Shown here: positions 24,974 to 34,310 of the stretch, piece by piece
Numbering within the stretch: the stretch's first letter is position 1
How the letters are laid out: every line of letters begins with the position of its first letter
Source: Frankia sp. RB7
GTDB taxonomy: Bacteria; Pseudomonadota; Alphaproteobacteria; Rhizobiales; Xanthobacteraceae
Length of the DNA stretch: 64,000 bases
Assembly: GCA_030403585.1 (NCBI GenBank)
Contig: JAUEPE010000011.1
Coordinates: 82,253-146,252, forward strand
Direction of reading: 5' to 3'
The notes under the pieces: model-generated
What the model was told of the DNA's origin: nothing
Seen by the model: the letters and a program-made list of their open reading frames with translations, nothing else
The model's database searches: none
Position numbers and translations under genes: made by a program

Positions 24974-26359
24974 ATGAGCACGATCGATACCAGCCTGACG
25001 CTGCTCAAGAGCGCCGCCGGACGCGTCTCTGCCGCCAATGGCTGGATGGGCAACGCGTTCAAGGGCTGGATGCCGACCGGCCTCTATGCCCGCGCGTTGC
25101 TGATCATGATCGTGCCTATGGTGATCCTGCAGACCGTGGTCGCCTTCGTGTTCATGGAGCGGCACTGGAACACGGTGACGCGGCGCTTGTCGCAGGCCGT
25201 GGTGCAGGACGTCGCCAGCCTCATTGACGTCTACAAGGGCTATCCGCAGGACAAGGATCGCGCGCAGTTGCGCCGAATCGCCGAGCGCATGCAGCTGGTG
25301 GTCGATTTTCTTCCCGTCGGCGACATGCCGCCGCCGGGACCAAAGCCGTTTTTCTCGCTGCTCGACCAAACGCTGTCGGTACAGCTCGGCCGCCAGATCG
25401 GACGCTCGTTCTGGATCGACACGGTCGGCCGCTCCAACCTCGTCGAGATCCGCATCCAGCTCGACGATGCCGTGATGCGCGTGTTCGCCCAGCGCAGCGC
25501 CGCCTATGCCTCGAATTCGGAAATCTTCCTGTTCTGGATGGTCGGCACGTCCTCGATCCTGCTGATCGTGTCGGTGCTGTTCCTGCGCAACCAGATCAAG
25601 CCGATCCTGCGGCTTGCGGACGCCGCGGAAAGTTTCGGCAAGGGCCGCGAAGCGCCGAACTTCAGGCCGCGCGGCGCGCGCGAGGTGCGGCGCGCGGCGG
25701 GCGCGTTTCTCGAGATGAAGTCGCGCATCGAGCGCGCGATGGAGCAGCGCACCGCGATGCTCGCCGGCGTCAGCCACGATCTGCGCACCATCCTGACCCG
25801 CTTCAAACTCGAGCTGGAGCTGATCGGCGATAGTCCGGAGCTCGAGGGCATGCGCAAGGACGTCGACGAGATGTCGATGATGCTGGAGGACTATCTTGCG
25901 TTCGCCCGCGGCGATTCCGGCGAGCAGTCGCAACCGACCGACATGGCGCAGGCGCTCGAGGAGCTGCGCAGCGATGCCGAACGCCACGGCCACACCGCGA
26001 CCGTGACATTCAGCGGCCTGCCCGTGGTCACGGTGAAGCCAGCCTCGTTCAAGCGCTGCCTCGCCAACCTCGTCACCAATGCCGCGCGCTACGGCCAGGC
26101 CATCGCCATCTCCGGCCAGCGCGATCACCGCTATCTCAACGTCACGGTCGACGACGATGGTCCCGGCATCCCTGTGCATTTGCGCGAAGAAGTGTTCAAG
26201 CCGTTCCTGCGGCTGGATAACGCCCGCAACCAGGACGAAGGTGGCACGGGCCTGGGGCTTGCGATCGCCCGCGACATCGCCCGCTCGCATGGCGGCGACA
26301 TCACGCTCGGCGACAGCCCGATGGGCGGATTAAGGGCTAGCGTGCGGATTCCGGTTTAG
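24974..26359 (+). CDS. EnvZ-type sensor histidine kinase
   Basis: A 461-residue inner-membrane kinase. Two membrane segments (LLIMIVPMVILQTVVAFVF and FWMVGTSSILLIVSVLFL) flank a periplasmic domain of about 120 residues. HAMP follows, then the H-box AGVSHDLRTILTRFKLELEL, and the ATPase domain with N-box LVTNAARYGQ, DDGPGIP and GGTGLGLAIARDIARSHGGDI. The partner is the response regulator just upstream. The ATG at 24974 is preceded by an in-frame TTG. The signal is unknown. Confidence 0.92.
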   Translation: MSTIDTSLTLLKSAAGRVSAANGWMGNAFKGWMPTGLYARALLIMIVPMVILQTVVAFVFMERHWNTVTRRLSQAVVQDVASLIDVYKGYPQDKDRAQLRRIAERMQLVVDFLPVGDMPPPGPKPFFSLLDQTLSVQLGRQIGRSFWIDTVGRSNLVEIRIQLDDAVMRVFAQRSAAYASNSEIFLFWMVGTSSILLIVSVLFLRNQIKPILRLADAAESFGKGREAPNFRPRGAREVRRAAGAFLEMKSRIERAMEQRTAMLAGVSHDLRTILTRFKLELELIGDSPELEGMRKDVDEMSMMLEDYLAFARGDSGEQSQPTDMAQALEELRSDAERHGHTATVTFSGLPVVTVKPASFKRCLANLVTNAARYGQAIAISGQRDHRYLNVTVDDDGPGIPVHLREEVFKPFLRLDNARNQDEGGTGLGLAIARDIARSHGGDITLGDSPMGGLRASVRIPV

Positions 26360-26368
26360 CCGCTCTTA

Positions 26369-26506
26369 CCTCGCCCCGCTTGCGGAGAGAGGTCGAATTC
26401 GATCGCGGATCGAATTCGGGTGAGGGGGTACAGGTCCCTCAACGATCTCGCGTGTGGAGAGAGGCGCCTCCAACCCTCTCCCCGTAAGAACGGGGCGAGG
26501 GAGCGC
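26369..26506. repeat. Intergenic palindromic repeat, CTCCCGC family
   Basis: CCTCGCCCCGCTTGCGGAGA at the left, CCTCTCCCCGTAAGAACGGGG at the right, GAATTCGATC / GATCGAATTC inside. The fourth copy of the family in the window, between convergent genes. Confidence 0.8.
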
Positions 26507-26530
26507 GCCGATTTCGCGGCGACCCTCCAA

Positions 26531-27061
26531 TTACTTCGGCAGCAGCGCCTTCAACTTATCAACGTCGCGGACGTTCATCTTGAAGCCGCCGGGCATCACG
26601 ATGTCGCCGGGCTTCTGGTCGGGCTTGCAGGCGCCGACCCATTTCGCTTCGAGCGTCATGGTGGAATCGCGCCCCGCAGCACCGACCGCACCACCTTGCG
26701 CATGGGACGAGGTCTTCACCGTGTAGGCCGAATTGAAATCGCCGGTGATCTCGGCATGCGACGTCGTTGACATGCCGGCGACGCTGCACTCGGAATCACT
26801 GACATAGCCGGTCGCGGTCTTCTTGATGTCCTGCTTGGAGCAGACCTGCTTGGCCATCGGCGAGATGTTGTTGTTCATCTCCTTGTCGACGGCTTCGTCG
26901 GTGCAGTGCTGCATGGTCATTTCCGGCATCGCCGAGCCAGTCCTGACCATCTTCAATTCCCAGAGACCGGCCTTGCGCACCGGCAGGTCGTCGGCGAGGG
27001 CGCTTCCCGCCGACAACACGAGACAAACGACCGATCCGAGCAAAGCAAGCTTGCGCGTCAT
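26531..27061 (-). CDS. DUF3617 family exported protein
   Basis: A 176-residue protein with a Sec signal peptide (MTRKLALLGSVVCLVLSAGSALA-DD). The mature part, GLWELKMVRTGSAMPEMTMQHCTDEAVDKEM and SDSECSVAGMSTTSHAEITGDFNSAYTV, is typical of DUF3617, whose role is unknown. Four cysteines in the mature part could form disulfides in the periplasm. The ATG at 27059-27061 is chosen because it starts the signal peptide. Confidence 0.85.
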   Translation of the reverse strand: MTRKLALLGSVVCLVLSAGSALADDLPVRKAGLWELKMVRTGSAMPEMTMQHCTDEAVDKEMNNNISPMAKQVCSKQDIKKTATGYVSDSECSVAGMSTTSHAEITGDFNSAYTVKTSSHAQGGAVGAAGRDSTMTLEAKWVGACKPDQKPGDIVMPGGFKMNVRDVDKLKALLPK

Positions 27062-27129
27062 GCGAGAGACTCCCGGCTGAGATGTCCTGGCTTTTTCTTT
27101 GGCGTGACCTTTGTCGTTCCGAAAACGCC

Positions 27130-27435
27130 TCAGTACAGCGTGCGGATCGGCCGGTCGGCGGCGCCGTAGGGCACCCAGCGGCACGAGAACGAGATGTAGC
27201 CGCCCTCATAGGCCTGTACCGCGAGGAATTTCACCACCTTGCCGTAGCGCGCGCAGTGATCGACCGCGACCTGGCGCGCATCGGTCTGCGTCGCCATGGA
27301 ATAGGCGATGATGCCGCCGGTGTCGTTGCCCTTGAAGGGCGGCACCGGAAGGATGTCGGCACGCGCCGACTGGCTCGCCATGATCCCCGAGACAACCAGG
27401 CTGGCAAGAAGGCCCGCGGCCGCAATGATTCGCAT
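27130..27435 (-). CDS. Small exported protein of unknown function
   Basis: A 101-residue protein: MRIIAAAGLLASLVVSGIMASQSARA is a Sec signal, followed by PFKGNDTGGIIAYSMATQTDARQVAVDHCARYGKVVKFLAVQAYEGGYISFSCRW. Two cysteines may pair. The ATG at 27435 has GGAG upstream; a GTG at 27444 is an alternative. It precedes the DUF3617 gene on the same strand by 68 bases, so the two may be co-transcribed. Not recognised beyond that. Confidence 0.7.
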   Translation of the reverse strand: MRIIAAAGLLASLVVSGIMASQSARADILPVPPFKGNDTGGIIAYSMATQTDARQVAVDHCARYGKVVKFLAVQAYEGGYISFSCRWVPYGAADRPIRTLY

Positions 27436-27617
27436 TCCCGTCACTCCGATTGATTGGAGGCAGTTTACGGTGCCGGCGCGGCGGTGGAAAGAACGGAAGG
27501 CCCGTAGACTGCGACCTTGTGATCAACTCCTGGCCAAGTGTTGCCGCGCTGCACTTGACCTCCCCCGCCCTTCGCGGCACCGTCCGAGCTTCGCAGATCA
27601 TGCTGTCTGGATTGCCC

Positions 27618-28082
27618 ATGCGCGCCTCGACCTCCCTGAAATCGCTTCGTTTTGCCGCCGTTCTGGGCCTCATGTTCGGAGCGCTGTCGCTCGGTGAGGC
27701 CAGGGCCGCCAATCCGCTGGAGCTGAATTTCTGGCTGAGCGGACCGCGTTACGACGGTCGCGTCGCCGATTGCGAGAAGGCACTGCCGACGATCGCCAGC
27801 CAGTTCTGGGAGAAGGAAAGCTCATTCTGGAATTCGTCGTTGCAGATAACGGGCTTCGCGGCCGTTCACGAGACCGCGTTCCGGCCCTGGGCGTCCGACA
27901 ATATTCCGCGCCGTTACTGCACAGGCGAGGCCATGCTCAATGACGGCAAGATGCGCAAGGTGAACTTCGCGATCGTCGAGGACGGCGGCTTTGCAGGCTA
28001 CGGTCAGGGCGTCGAATGGTGCGTGGTCGGGCTCGATCGCAACTGGGCGTACAATCCGGCCTGCCGCGCTGCCAAGCAGTAG
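27618..28082 (+). CDS. Exported protein of unknown function
   Basis: A 154-residue protein starting MRASTSLKSLRFAAVLGLMFGALSLGEARA, a Sec signal. The mature domain (ANPLELNFWLSGPRYDGRVADCEKALPTIASQFWEKESSFWNSSLQITGFAAVHETAFRP) has four cysteines and many aromatic residues. No known family recognised. It lies 102 bases before the RNase T2 gene on the same strand. An ATG at 27600 is an alternative start. Confidence 0.7.
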   Translation: MRASTSLKSLRFAAVLGLMFGALSLGEARAANPLELNFWLSGPRYDGRVADCEKALPTIASQFWEKESSFWNSSLQITGFAAVHETAFRPWASDNIPRRYCTGEAMLNDGKMRKVNFAIVEDGGFAGYGQGVEWCVVGLDRNWAYNPACRAAKQ

Positions 28083-28184
28083 GGGCACTGATTCGGGTCG
28101 ATCGACGGTCCGTCCAAAATTTGTTCTTGAAATGTTCTTATTGCCTGCTAGGCTGAATGCACAGTCTGGTTGAGAGGCGTCGCC

Positions 28185-28886
28185 ATGTTTCATTTTGGAT
28201 TGCATTCGTTCTCCCGCCTTGTGATCTCACTGACCCTTGCCGCCGGGCTGATCTCGCTGGCCGGTGGCGCAAAGGCGCAGGACAAACGGCAGAATGCGCC
28301 CGGCGAATTCGATTTCTATGTGCTGTCGCTGTCGTGGTCGCCGTCGTTCTGCGAGGAGGCGGCCGAGCGCGGCCGCGGCGGCGGGCGCTCGAACATCCAG
28401 TGCGAGGGACGCCCCTATTCCTTCGTGGTGCACGGGCTGTGGCCGCAATATGAGAACGGCTTCCCGGAATATTGCCAGCGGCCGTCGCCGCGGCTGAACC
28501 GCAACATCGTCTCCTCGATGCTCGATCTGATGCCGGCGCCGGGGCTGATCTTCAACGAGTGGGACAAGCACGGCACCTGCTCGGGGCTCGACGGCCGCAA
28601 TTATTTCGAGACGATCCGCAAGGCGCGCGCCGTGATCAAGATTCCGGCCGAATATCTCGACCTGTCGCAGGCCAAGACCGTGGCACCGGGCGAAGTGGAA
28701 GAAGCCTTCATCAAGGCCAATCCGGGCCTGAGCAACGCAGCCGTCTCGGTCACCTGCAATCGGACCCGGCTCTCCGAGGTCCGCATCTGCCTCAGCAAGG
28801 ATCTGCAATTCCGCGCCTGCGAGGAAATCGAACGCCGCGCCTGCCGCCGCGACCAACTGACGATGCCGCCGGTCAGGGGTGGGTAG
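28185..28886 (+). CDS. Ribonuclease T2 family protein
   Basis: A 233-residue secreted or periplasmic RNase T2. A signal peptide ending around GGAKA-QD precedes the catalytic domain. CAS I reads FVVHGLWPQ and CAS II reads NEWDKHGTCS, so both catalytic histidines and the Glu/Lys are there. Several cysteines fit the disulfide pattern. RNase T2 enzymes cut single-stranded RNA through 2',3'-cyclic phosphates and may help scavenge phosphate. The ATG at 28185 has GAGG seven bases ahead. Confidence 0.93.
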   Translation: MFHFGLHSFSRLVISLTLAAGLISLAGGAKAQDKRQNAPGEFDFYVLSLSWSPSFCEEAAERGRGGGRSNIQCEGRPYSFVVHGLWPQYENGFPEYCQRPSPRLNRNIVSSMLDLMPAPGLIFNEWDKHGTCSGLDGRNYFETIRKARAVIKIPAEYLDLSQAKTVAPGEVEEAFIKANPGLSNAAVSVTCNRTRLSEVRICLSKDLQFRACEEIERRACRRDQLTMPPVRGG

Positions 28887-28956
28887 CCAAGGCTGTCGTA
28901 TCTCTTTGGCTCTCGTACCTCTTTGCTCAGGCCGTCACGTGGCGTAGTGCTCTTGC

Positions 28957-29817
28957 ATGAATTATCGCCATGCCTTTCACGCCGGCAACTTCGCCGATGT
29001 CATCAAGCACATCGTGCTGGCGCGCATCCTGACCTATTTGCAGGACAAGCCGGCCGCCTTCCGCGTCATCGACACCCATGCGGGCGCCGGCCTCTATGAT
29101 CTCGACAGTGACGAGGCGCGCCGCAGCGGCGAGTGGCTGACGGGGATCGCGCGGCTGATGCAGGCGCGCTTCACGAATGAAACGATCGCACTGACAAAAC
29201 CCTATCTCGACATCGTCCGCGCCTTCAATCCGAAGGGCGAACTCAAGGCCTATCCGGGTTCGCCGCTGATCGCGCGCGGCCTGATGCGGCCGCAGGACCG
29301 CCTCGTAGCGTGCGAGCTCGAGCCGAAGGCGCGCAAGGCGTTGATCGAAATGTTGCGGCGCGACGAACAGGCACGCGTGGTCGATCTCGACGGCTGGATA
29401 GCGCTGCCGGCGTTCGTGCCGCCCAAGGAGCGGCGCGGGCTCGTGCTGATCGACCCGCCGTTCGAGGCGAAGGACGAGTTCGAAAGACTGGGCGAGGCCT
29501 TCGCAACCGCGTTCGCAAAATGGCCGACCGGTATCTATGTAATCTGGTACCCCGTCAAAAGCCGGCGCGCCACCGACACACTCGCGCAACTGGTGGCGCA
29601 GACCGCGGCCGCAGCAAAGACTCCGGGAAAATGTCTGCGGCTCGAATTCAGCGCCGCACCACAACTCGACGGCGCGGCCCTCACCTCGGCCGGTCTGCTG
29701 ATCGTCAATCCGCCCTACACGCTGCAGAGCGAGCTCAAGACGATCTTGCCCGAGCTTGAAATGCCGCTCGGTCAGGGTGGAGCTGCCAGATTCCGATTGG
29801 AGGTGCCGAAGCCCTAA
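28957..29817 (+). CDS. rlmJ: 23S rRNA (adenine-2030-N6)-methyltransferase
   Basis: RlmJ methylates A2030 of 23S rRNA. The 286-residue protein begins MNYRHAFHAGNFADVIKH, a strict RlmJ signature, continues with VIDTHAGAGLYDL (SAM site), and has the catalytic LIDPPFEAKDEF (DPPF in place of NPPY). Length normal. It follows the RNase T2 gene after 70 bases. Confidence 0.96.
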   Translation: MNYRHAFHAGNFADVIKHIVLARILTYLQDKPAAFRVIDTHAGAGLYDLDSDEARRSGEWLTGIARLMQARFTNETIALTKPYLDIVRAFNPKGELKAYPGSPLIARGLMRPQDRLVACELEPKARKALIEMLRRDEQARVVDLDGWIALPAFVPPKERRGLVLIDPPFEAKDEFERLGEAFATAFAKWPTGIYVIWYPVKSRRATDTLAQLVAQTAAAAKTPGKCLRLEFSAAPQLDGAALTSAGLLIVNPPYTLQSELKTILPELEMPLGQGGAARFRLEVPKP

Positions 29818-29992
29818 GCCGCCGCCATTCTTGGGAAAAAGATGCAGTAGCGGTAGTCAATCTGCAAAGAACCGTATTATGCTGTTTGCGTGACTGGCTT
29901 TACGTTCCGCTTCCGCGAATGGTTGCGGCGGAGTGAAGGCCTAAGAAAGATCCAGTCGGACCGAAGGGTCTGCCCAAGGATGGCCAGCTCTC

Positions 29993-30042
29993 CCGGGCTT
30001 CGTAAGGCCCGGTCATGTCGCGACGCGCGTCTGCGTTGCGAC
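29993..30042 (+). promoter_or_regulatory. Structured leader of the cold-shock gene
   Basis: Two hairpins in the likely 5' UTR: CCGGGC...GCCCGG (29993-30012) and a near-perfect 10-bp stem GTCGCGACGC / GCGTTGCGAC (30017-30042). The second ends one base before GGAGGAG, the first of two ribosome-binding sites. Structured leaders are typical of cold-shock mRNAs, where they control access to the ribosome-binding site. Confidence 0.5.
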
Positions 30043-30069
30043 GGAGGAGCAATGAGGGGGAGTTTCCCG

Positions 30070-30285
30070 ATGGCCAATACGGGAACGGTTAAGTTCTTCA
30101 ACGGCGAGCGCGGCTATGGCTTTATCAAGCCGGACGATGGCGGTCGCGATGTCTTCGTTCACATCACCGCTGTTGAGCGAGCGGGACTGAAGGACCTTGC
30201 CGAAGGACAGCGTATCACATTCGAAGTCGAACCGGACAAGAAGGGGAAGGGGCCGAAGGCGGTCAATCTCGTGATCCTTTCGTAG
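30070..30285 (+). CDS. Cold-shock protein (CspA family)
   Basis: A 71-residue cold-shock domain: MANTGTVKFFNGERGYGFIKPDDGG has RNP1 (GYGFI) and DVFVHITAV is RNP2. Such proteins melt RNA secondary structure. Two in-frame starts each have a strong Shine-Dalgarno: ATG 30070 behind GGGGGAG, and ATG 30052 (adding MRGSFP) behind GGAGGAG. The shorter form matches the family; the longer one may be real. It converges with the outer-membrane protein gene. Confidence 0.95.
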   Translation: MANTGTVKFFNGERGYGFIKPDDGGRDVFVHITAVERAGLKDLAEGQRITFEVEPDKKGKGPKAVNLVILS

Positions 30286-30311
30286 CGGACCTGACCCAAG
30301 AAACCTGACGC

Positions 30312-30341
30312 AAAAAAAGTCCCGGCCGCAAGCGGCCGGGA
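30312..30341 (-). terminator. Rho-independent terminator of the outer-membrane protein gene
   Basis: A perfect stem TCCCGGCC-GCAAGC-GGCCGGGA (30320-30341) is followed on the minus strand by ACTTTTTTTG. It would end the minus-strand barrel gene; the plus-strand side lacks a T-run. Confidence 0.85.
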
Positions 30342-30372
30342 GGTTGTAGTCCGGTATTTTCTTATTTGGCTA

Positions 30373-30996
30373 TCAGAAGTGATAGTTCACGCCTGCACGA
30401 ACAATGCTGGCGCTATAGCCGTTTGACACGCCTGTAATTGCGAACTGGCTCGACGACAGATCGACGTAGAGATATTCGAGCTTCGCACTCCAGTTCGGCG
30501 CGAAACCGACTTCCGCGCCGACGCCGGCGGTCCAGCCGGCGGTGGTGTGCGATTCCGTCCAGCCGAATGTCTGCGCGCGCAGCTCGCCGAAGGCGAGGCC
30601 AGCGGTGCCGTAGAACAGGATGTTGTTGAGGGCATAGCCAGCGCGGCCGCGCAGCGTGCCGAACCAGGGATTGGAGAACTTCCACGGCGCGAAAGTATCG
30701 TCGGCGCCGGCTGCCTGGATATCGCCCTCGACACCGAACACCCATGGGCCGTTCTGGAAATTGTAGCCGGCCTGCACGCCGCCGACGAAGCCGGAGGGCT
30801 TTGCGGGATTGTTGCTCACCGAGCCCCATTCATAGCCGAGATTGGCGCCGAGATACGGGCCGGCCCAGCTATAGCCATTGAGTGGCTGATTGACCGTATA
30901 GGGCGCACGCTGCCCGTAACTGAGATCGGCGGCCTCTGCCGAAGCCGCCCAGCCGGCTGCAACCAACGCGGCAGCACCCACAACGAGCCCCTTCAT
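30373..30996 (-). CDS. Outer-membrane beta-barrel protein (Omp25/31-like)
   Basis: A 207-residue porin-like barrel. The signal peptide MKGLVVGAAALVAAGWAASAEAA is followed by YSWAGPYLGANLGYEWG, GFVGGVQAGYNFQNGPWVFGVEGDIQ and TLRGRAGYALNNILFYGTAGLAFGEL, and it ends in AGVNYHF with the C-terminal Phe needed for BAM recognition. This is the pattern of the Omp25/Omp31 family of Hyphomicrobiales. The ATG at 30996 is fixed by the signal peptide. Confidence 0.9.
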   Translation of the reverse strand: MKGLVVGAAALVAAGWAASAEAADLSYGQRAPYTVNQPLNGYSWAGPYLGANLGYEWGSVSNNPAKPSGFVGGVQAGYNFQNGPWVFGVEGDIQAAGADDTFAPWKFSNPWFGTLRGRAGYALNNILFYGTAGLAFGELRAQTFGWTESHTTAGWTAGVGAEVGFAPNWSAKLEYLYVDLSSSQFAITGVSNGYSASIVRAGVNYHF

Positions 30997-31247
30997 CACA
31001 CACTCCAACGCAACTGCCGCAACCGGGTGCGAGGCCTGCGTCGCCGCGCAAGGCCAAAACGCATGGTTACGGAACCACAACTTTTTCGCGTAAGATTTAT
31101 CGAGAGTTTTAAGTTAAAGGGCTGTTAAGACCCGTTACCGCGCTGTTAACAGACTTAAGGAAGCGTTACCGGGAACTGCGCCGCCATCCTGTGCGTGCGG
31201 CTCGGCCGGAACTTCAAATCGGCTCTCCCAGCGCTTAAATTCGCACC

Positions 31248-33347
31248 ATGGTTCACGATTCCACCGACAATCCGGACGACGCACGCGCGCGCAAATCGCC
31301 GCGAGCCGCGACCGCCGATGCCCCGCCCCAAGAGACGTTGGGCGAGGCGTTGGGCGAGACATCGCGCGAGACGGCGCCACCCGACCTCGACGCCGCCACC
31401 ACGGGCGCCGATGACGAGGACGATGCGCGGCTGCCGGATATTCTGGAAGAGAGCGGCGCGATCGGCGAAGAGCCGCTGGCGACCGGCCACGAGGCGATCG
31501 AGCGCGCGGTCCGGCTCGCGCCGACCTCGCCCGGCGTCTATCGCATGCTCGGTGCCAATGCCGACGTGCTCTATGTCGGCAAGGCCAAGAACGTCAAAAA
31601 GCGCCTGTCCAACTACGCGCGCCAGAGCGCGCCGCTGCCGGCGCGCATCCTGCGCATGATCGCGGCCACGGTGACCGTGGAGATCGTCTCGACCACGACC
31701 GAGACCGAAGCGCTGCTGCTGGAAGCCAACCTCATCAAGCAGCTGCGGCCGCGCTTCAACGTGCAGCTGCGCGACGACAAATCGTTTCCCTACATCCTGA
31801 TCACCGGTGACCATTGGGCGCCGCAGATCCTGAAGCACCGCGGCGCGCAGACCCGCCCCGGGCGCTATTTCGGTCCGTTCGCCTCCGCCGGCGCGGTCAA
31901 TCGTACCATCACGGCCCTGCAGCGCGCGTTCCTGATCCGCTCCTGCACGGACTCCTTCTTCGAGAGCCGATCGCGGCCCTGCCTGCTGTACCAGATCCGC
32001 CGCTGCGCCGGCCCCTGCACCCGCGAGATCGACTTCCCCGGCTATACGACGCTGGTGCGCGAGGCGACCGACTTCCTGTCCGGCAAGAGCCAGGCGGTGA
32101 AGCAGGAGCTCGCAGGCGAGATGGAGAAGGCCTCCGGCGAGCTCGAATTCGAGAGTGCGGCGCTCTATCGTGATCGCCTCGCCGCACTGTCGGCGATCCA
32201 GTCGCAGCAGGGCATCAACCCGCGCACGGTGGAGGAAGCCGACGTGTTCGCCATCCACCAGGAGGGCGGCTTCTCCTGCGTCGAAGTGTTCTTTTTCCGC
32301 ACCGGGCAGAACTGGGGCAACCGCGCCTATTTTCCGCGCGCGGAGAAGACCTATACGCCGGAGGAAGTGCTGGGGTCCTTCCTTGCCCAGTTCTACGACG
32401 ACAAGCCGCCGCCGAAAACCATCCTGCTCTCGCACGAGATCGAGGAGAGCGAGCTGCTTGCCAACGCGCTCTCGATCAAGGCCGGCCACAAGGTCGAGGT
32501 CATCACGCCCAAGCGCGGCGAGAAAAAGGAGCTCGTCACCCACGCGCTGACCAATGCGCGCGAAGCGCTCGGCCGCAAGCTCGCCGATACCGCGACCCAA
32601 AGCCGCCTGCTCGACGCCATGGCCACCACGCTGAGCCTGCCGCACGTGCCCAAGCGCATCGAGGTCTACGACAACAGCCACATCCAGGGCACCAATGCGG
32701 TCGGCGCCATGATCGTCGCAGGTCCGGATGGTTTCGTGAAAAACCAGTACCGCAAGTTCAACATCAAGTCGGAAGGGCTCACACCAGGCGACGATTACGG
32801 CATGATGCGCGAGGTGCTGGAGCGCCGCTTCAAGCGTCTCATCAATCCGCCGGAAGAGAGCGCCACCAAGGCCAAGGACGACGACTTCCCGCAATGGCCG
32901 GACCTCGTCATCATCGACGGCGGCCGCGGCCAGCTCAACGCCGTCCGGGAGATCTTTACAAATCTCGGCCTGACCCAGGTGTCGCTGATGTCGGTCGCCA
33001 AGGGACCGGACCGGGATGCCGGCCGCGAGACCCTGTTCATGCCGGAGCGCGAGGCGATCAAGCTGGAGCCGCGCGACCCCGTGCTCTATTTCATCCAGCG
33101 CCTGCGGGACGAGGCCCACCGCTTCGTCATCGGCTCGCACCGCAAGCTGCGCAAAAAGGACATCCGCGAGGCCGGTTTGCAGGAGATTCCGGGCATCGGC
33201 CCGTCACGCAAACGTGCCTTGCTGCACCATTTCGGAACCTTGAAGGAGATTGAACGCGCCTCGATCGTCGATCTCGGCAAGGTTCCTGGGGTGAGCGCCG
33301 AGAGCGCCCGCAGGATATTCGACTATTTCCATCCCCAGCCGGGGTGA
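31248..33347 (+). CDS. uvrC: Excinuclease ABC subunit C
   Basis: UvrC, the nuclease of nucleotide excision repair. Domains in order: a poorly conserved acidic N-terminal extension of about 80 residues; GIY-YIG nuclease ([28 protein letters not shown]); Cys-rich [17 protein letters not shown] domain; the RNase H-like nuclease ([32 protein letters not shown]); and the helix-hairpin-helix pair at the end ([33 protein letters not shown]). 699 residues, somewhat longer than E. coli UvrC because of the extension. Confidence 0.96.
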   Translation: MVHDSTDNPDDARARKSPRAATADAPPQETLGEALGETSRETAPPDLDAATTGADDEDDARLPDILEESGAIGEEPLATGHEAIERAVRLAPTSPGVYRMLGANADVLYVGKAKNVKKRLSNYARQSAPLPARILRMIAATVTVEIVSTTTETEALLLEANLIKQLRPRFNVQLRDDKSFPYILITGDHWAPQILKHRGAQTRPGRYFGPFASAGAVNRTITALQRAFLIRSCTDSFFESRSRPCLLYQIRRCAGPCTREIDFPGYTTLVREATDFLSGKSQAVKQELAGEMEKASGELEFESAALYRDRLAALSAIQSQQGINPRTVEEADVFAIHQEGGFSCVEVFFFRTGQNWGNRAYFPRAEKTYTPEEVLGSFLAQFYDDKPPPKTILLSHEIEESELLANALSIKAGHKVEVITPKRGEKKELVTHALTNAREALGRKLADTATQSRLLDAMATTLSLPHVPKRIEVYDNSHIQGTNAVGAMIVAGPDGFVKNQYRKFNIKSEGLTPGDDYGMMREVLERRFKRLINPPEESATKAKDDDFPQWPDLVIIDGGRGQLNAVREIFTNLGLTQVSLMSVAKGPDRDAGRETLFMPEREAIKLEPRDPVLYFIQRLRDEAHRFVIGSHRKLRKKDIREAGLQEIPGIGPSRKRALLHHFGTLKEIERASIVDLGKVPGVSAESARRIFDYFHPQPG

Positions 33348-33441
33348 ACTAAAGGGGCTGTAGTCATATGGTCGTCGTATCCCACACCCCAATTGGGGAC
33401 GGACGGTTGACCTAAGGGCTTGAGCGGTATTGGTAGGACGA

Positions 33442-34059
33442 ATGAACATCGCCACGACACGAGGGACGACCAGCCGCGCGATGTCCCTCCCGAACCTCCT
33501 GACCTATGGCCGGATCGCCGCGATCCCGGTCGTGGTCGGGTGCATCTATGCGCAGTCGATCATGGACTACCCGCTGTGGCTGCGCTGGGTCGCGGTCGCG
33601 ATCTTCATTGGCGCGGCGGTAACGGACTATCTCGACGGCTATTACGCGCGGATCTGGAATCAGCAATCGGCGTTCGGCCGGATGCTCGACCCGATCGCCG
33701 ACAAGCTGCTGGTCGCATCCTGCCTCCTGATGCTGGCCGCCGACGGCATCATCCATGGCTGGTCGCTGTGGGCCGCCATCGTGATCCTGTGCCGCGAGAT
33801 CCTGGTCTCGGGCCTGCGCGAATACCTCGCCGCGCTCCGTGTCAGCGTGCCCGTCACCAAGCTCGCCAAGTGGAAGACCACGGTTCAGCTCGTCGCGATC
33901 GGCTTCCTGCTCGCAGGTCCGGCCGGCGACGAGGTCATTCCCATGGTCTCGCTGATCGGCCTCGTGCTGCTGTGGGCCTCGGCGATCCTGACCATGTACA
34001 CCGGCTACGACTATTTCCGCGCCGGCATCCATCACCTCATCAAGGAGGATGAGGGATGA
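33442..34059 (+). CDS. pgsA: CDP-diacylglycerol-glycerol-3-phosphate phosphatidyltransferase
   Basis: PgsA, an inner-membrane enzyme that makes phosphatidylglycerol phosphate. The CDP-alcohol phosphotransferase motif is complete: DYLDGYYARIWNQQSAFGRMLDPIADKLL (D-G-x2-A-R-x8-G-x3-D-x3-D). Membrane segments follow. The start chosen is ATG 33442, with TAGGA upstream. The stop overlaps the moaD start (ATGA). uvrC-pgsA-moaD-moaE in a row is common in this group. Confidence 0.95.
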   Translation: MNIATTRGTTSRAMSLPNLLTYGRIAAIPVVVGCIYAQSIMDYPLWLRWVAVAIFIGAAVTDYLDGYYARIWNQQSAFGRMLDPIADKLLVASCLLMLAADGIIHGWSLWAAIVILCREILVSGLREYLAALRVSVPVTKLAKWKTTVQLVAIGFLLAGPAGDEVIPMVSLIGLVLLWASAILTMYTGYDYFRAGIHHLIKEDEG

Positions 34060-34307
34060 AGGTGAAGTACTTCGCCTGGGTGCGCGAGCGCGTCGGCAAG
34101 GCCGAAGAGACCATCGAGCCGCCCGCGACGGTGCGCACCGTCGAGGAGCTGATCGCCTGGCTGTCCGGTCAAAGCGAGGCCTATGCCTATGCCTTCGAGA
34201 AGCCGAAGGTGATCCGCACTGCAATCGATCACGCTCATGTCAAGGCCGACGCCGCGATCGCGGGCGCCCGCGAGATAGCGTTCTTTCCGCCGATGACCGG
34301 CGGCTAG
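34056..34307 (+). CDS. moaD: Molybdopterin synthase sulfur carrier subunit
   Basis: MoaD, an 83-residue ubiquitin-like protein with the C-terminal Gly-Gly (FFPPMTGG) that is thiocarboxylated and supplies sulfur to molybdopterin. It begins MKVKYFAWVRERVGKAEE. It overlaps pgsA by four bases and is followed three bases later by moaE. The cofactor is needed by the CO dehydrogenase in this window. Confidence 0.96.
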   Translation: MKVKYFAWVRERVGKAEETIEPPATVRTVEELIAWLSGQSEAYAYAFEKPKVIRTAIDHAHVKADAAIAGAREIAFFPPMTGG

Positions 34308-34310
34308 GCC

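Noticed and set aside
2912..26506. Recurrent palindromic repeats as parts of a CRISPR array
   Set aside because: The copies are kilobases apart, have no regular spacers and no cas genes lie near.
31155..33140. A 661-codon minus-strand open frame across uvrC
   Set aside because: Antisense shadow of a clear uvrC gene; low-complexity Leu/Arg/Asp composition.
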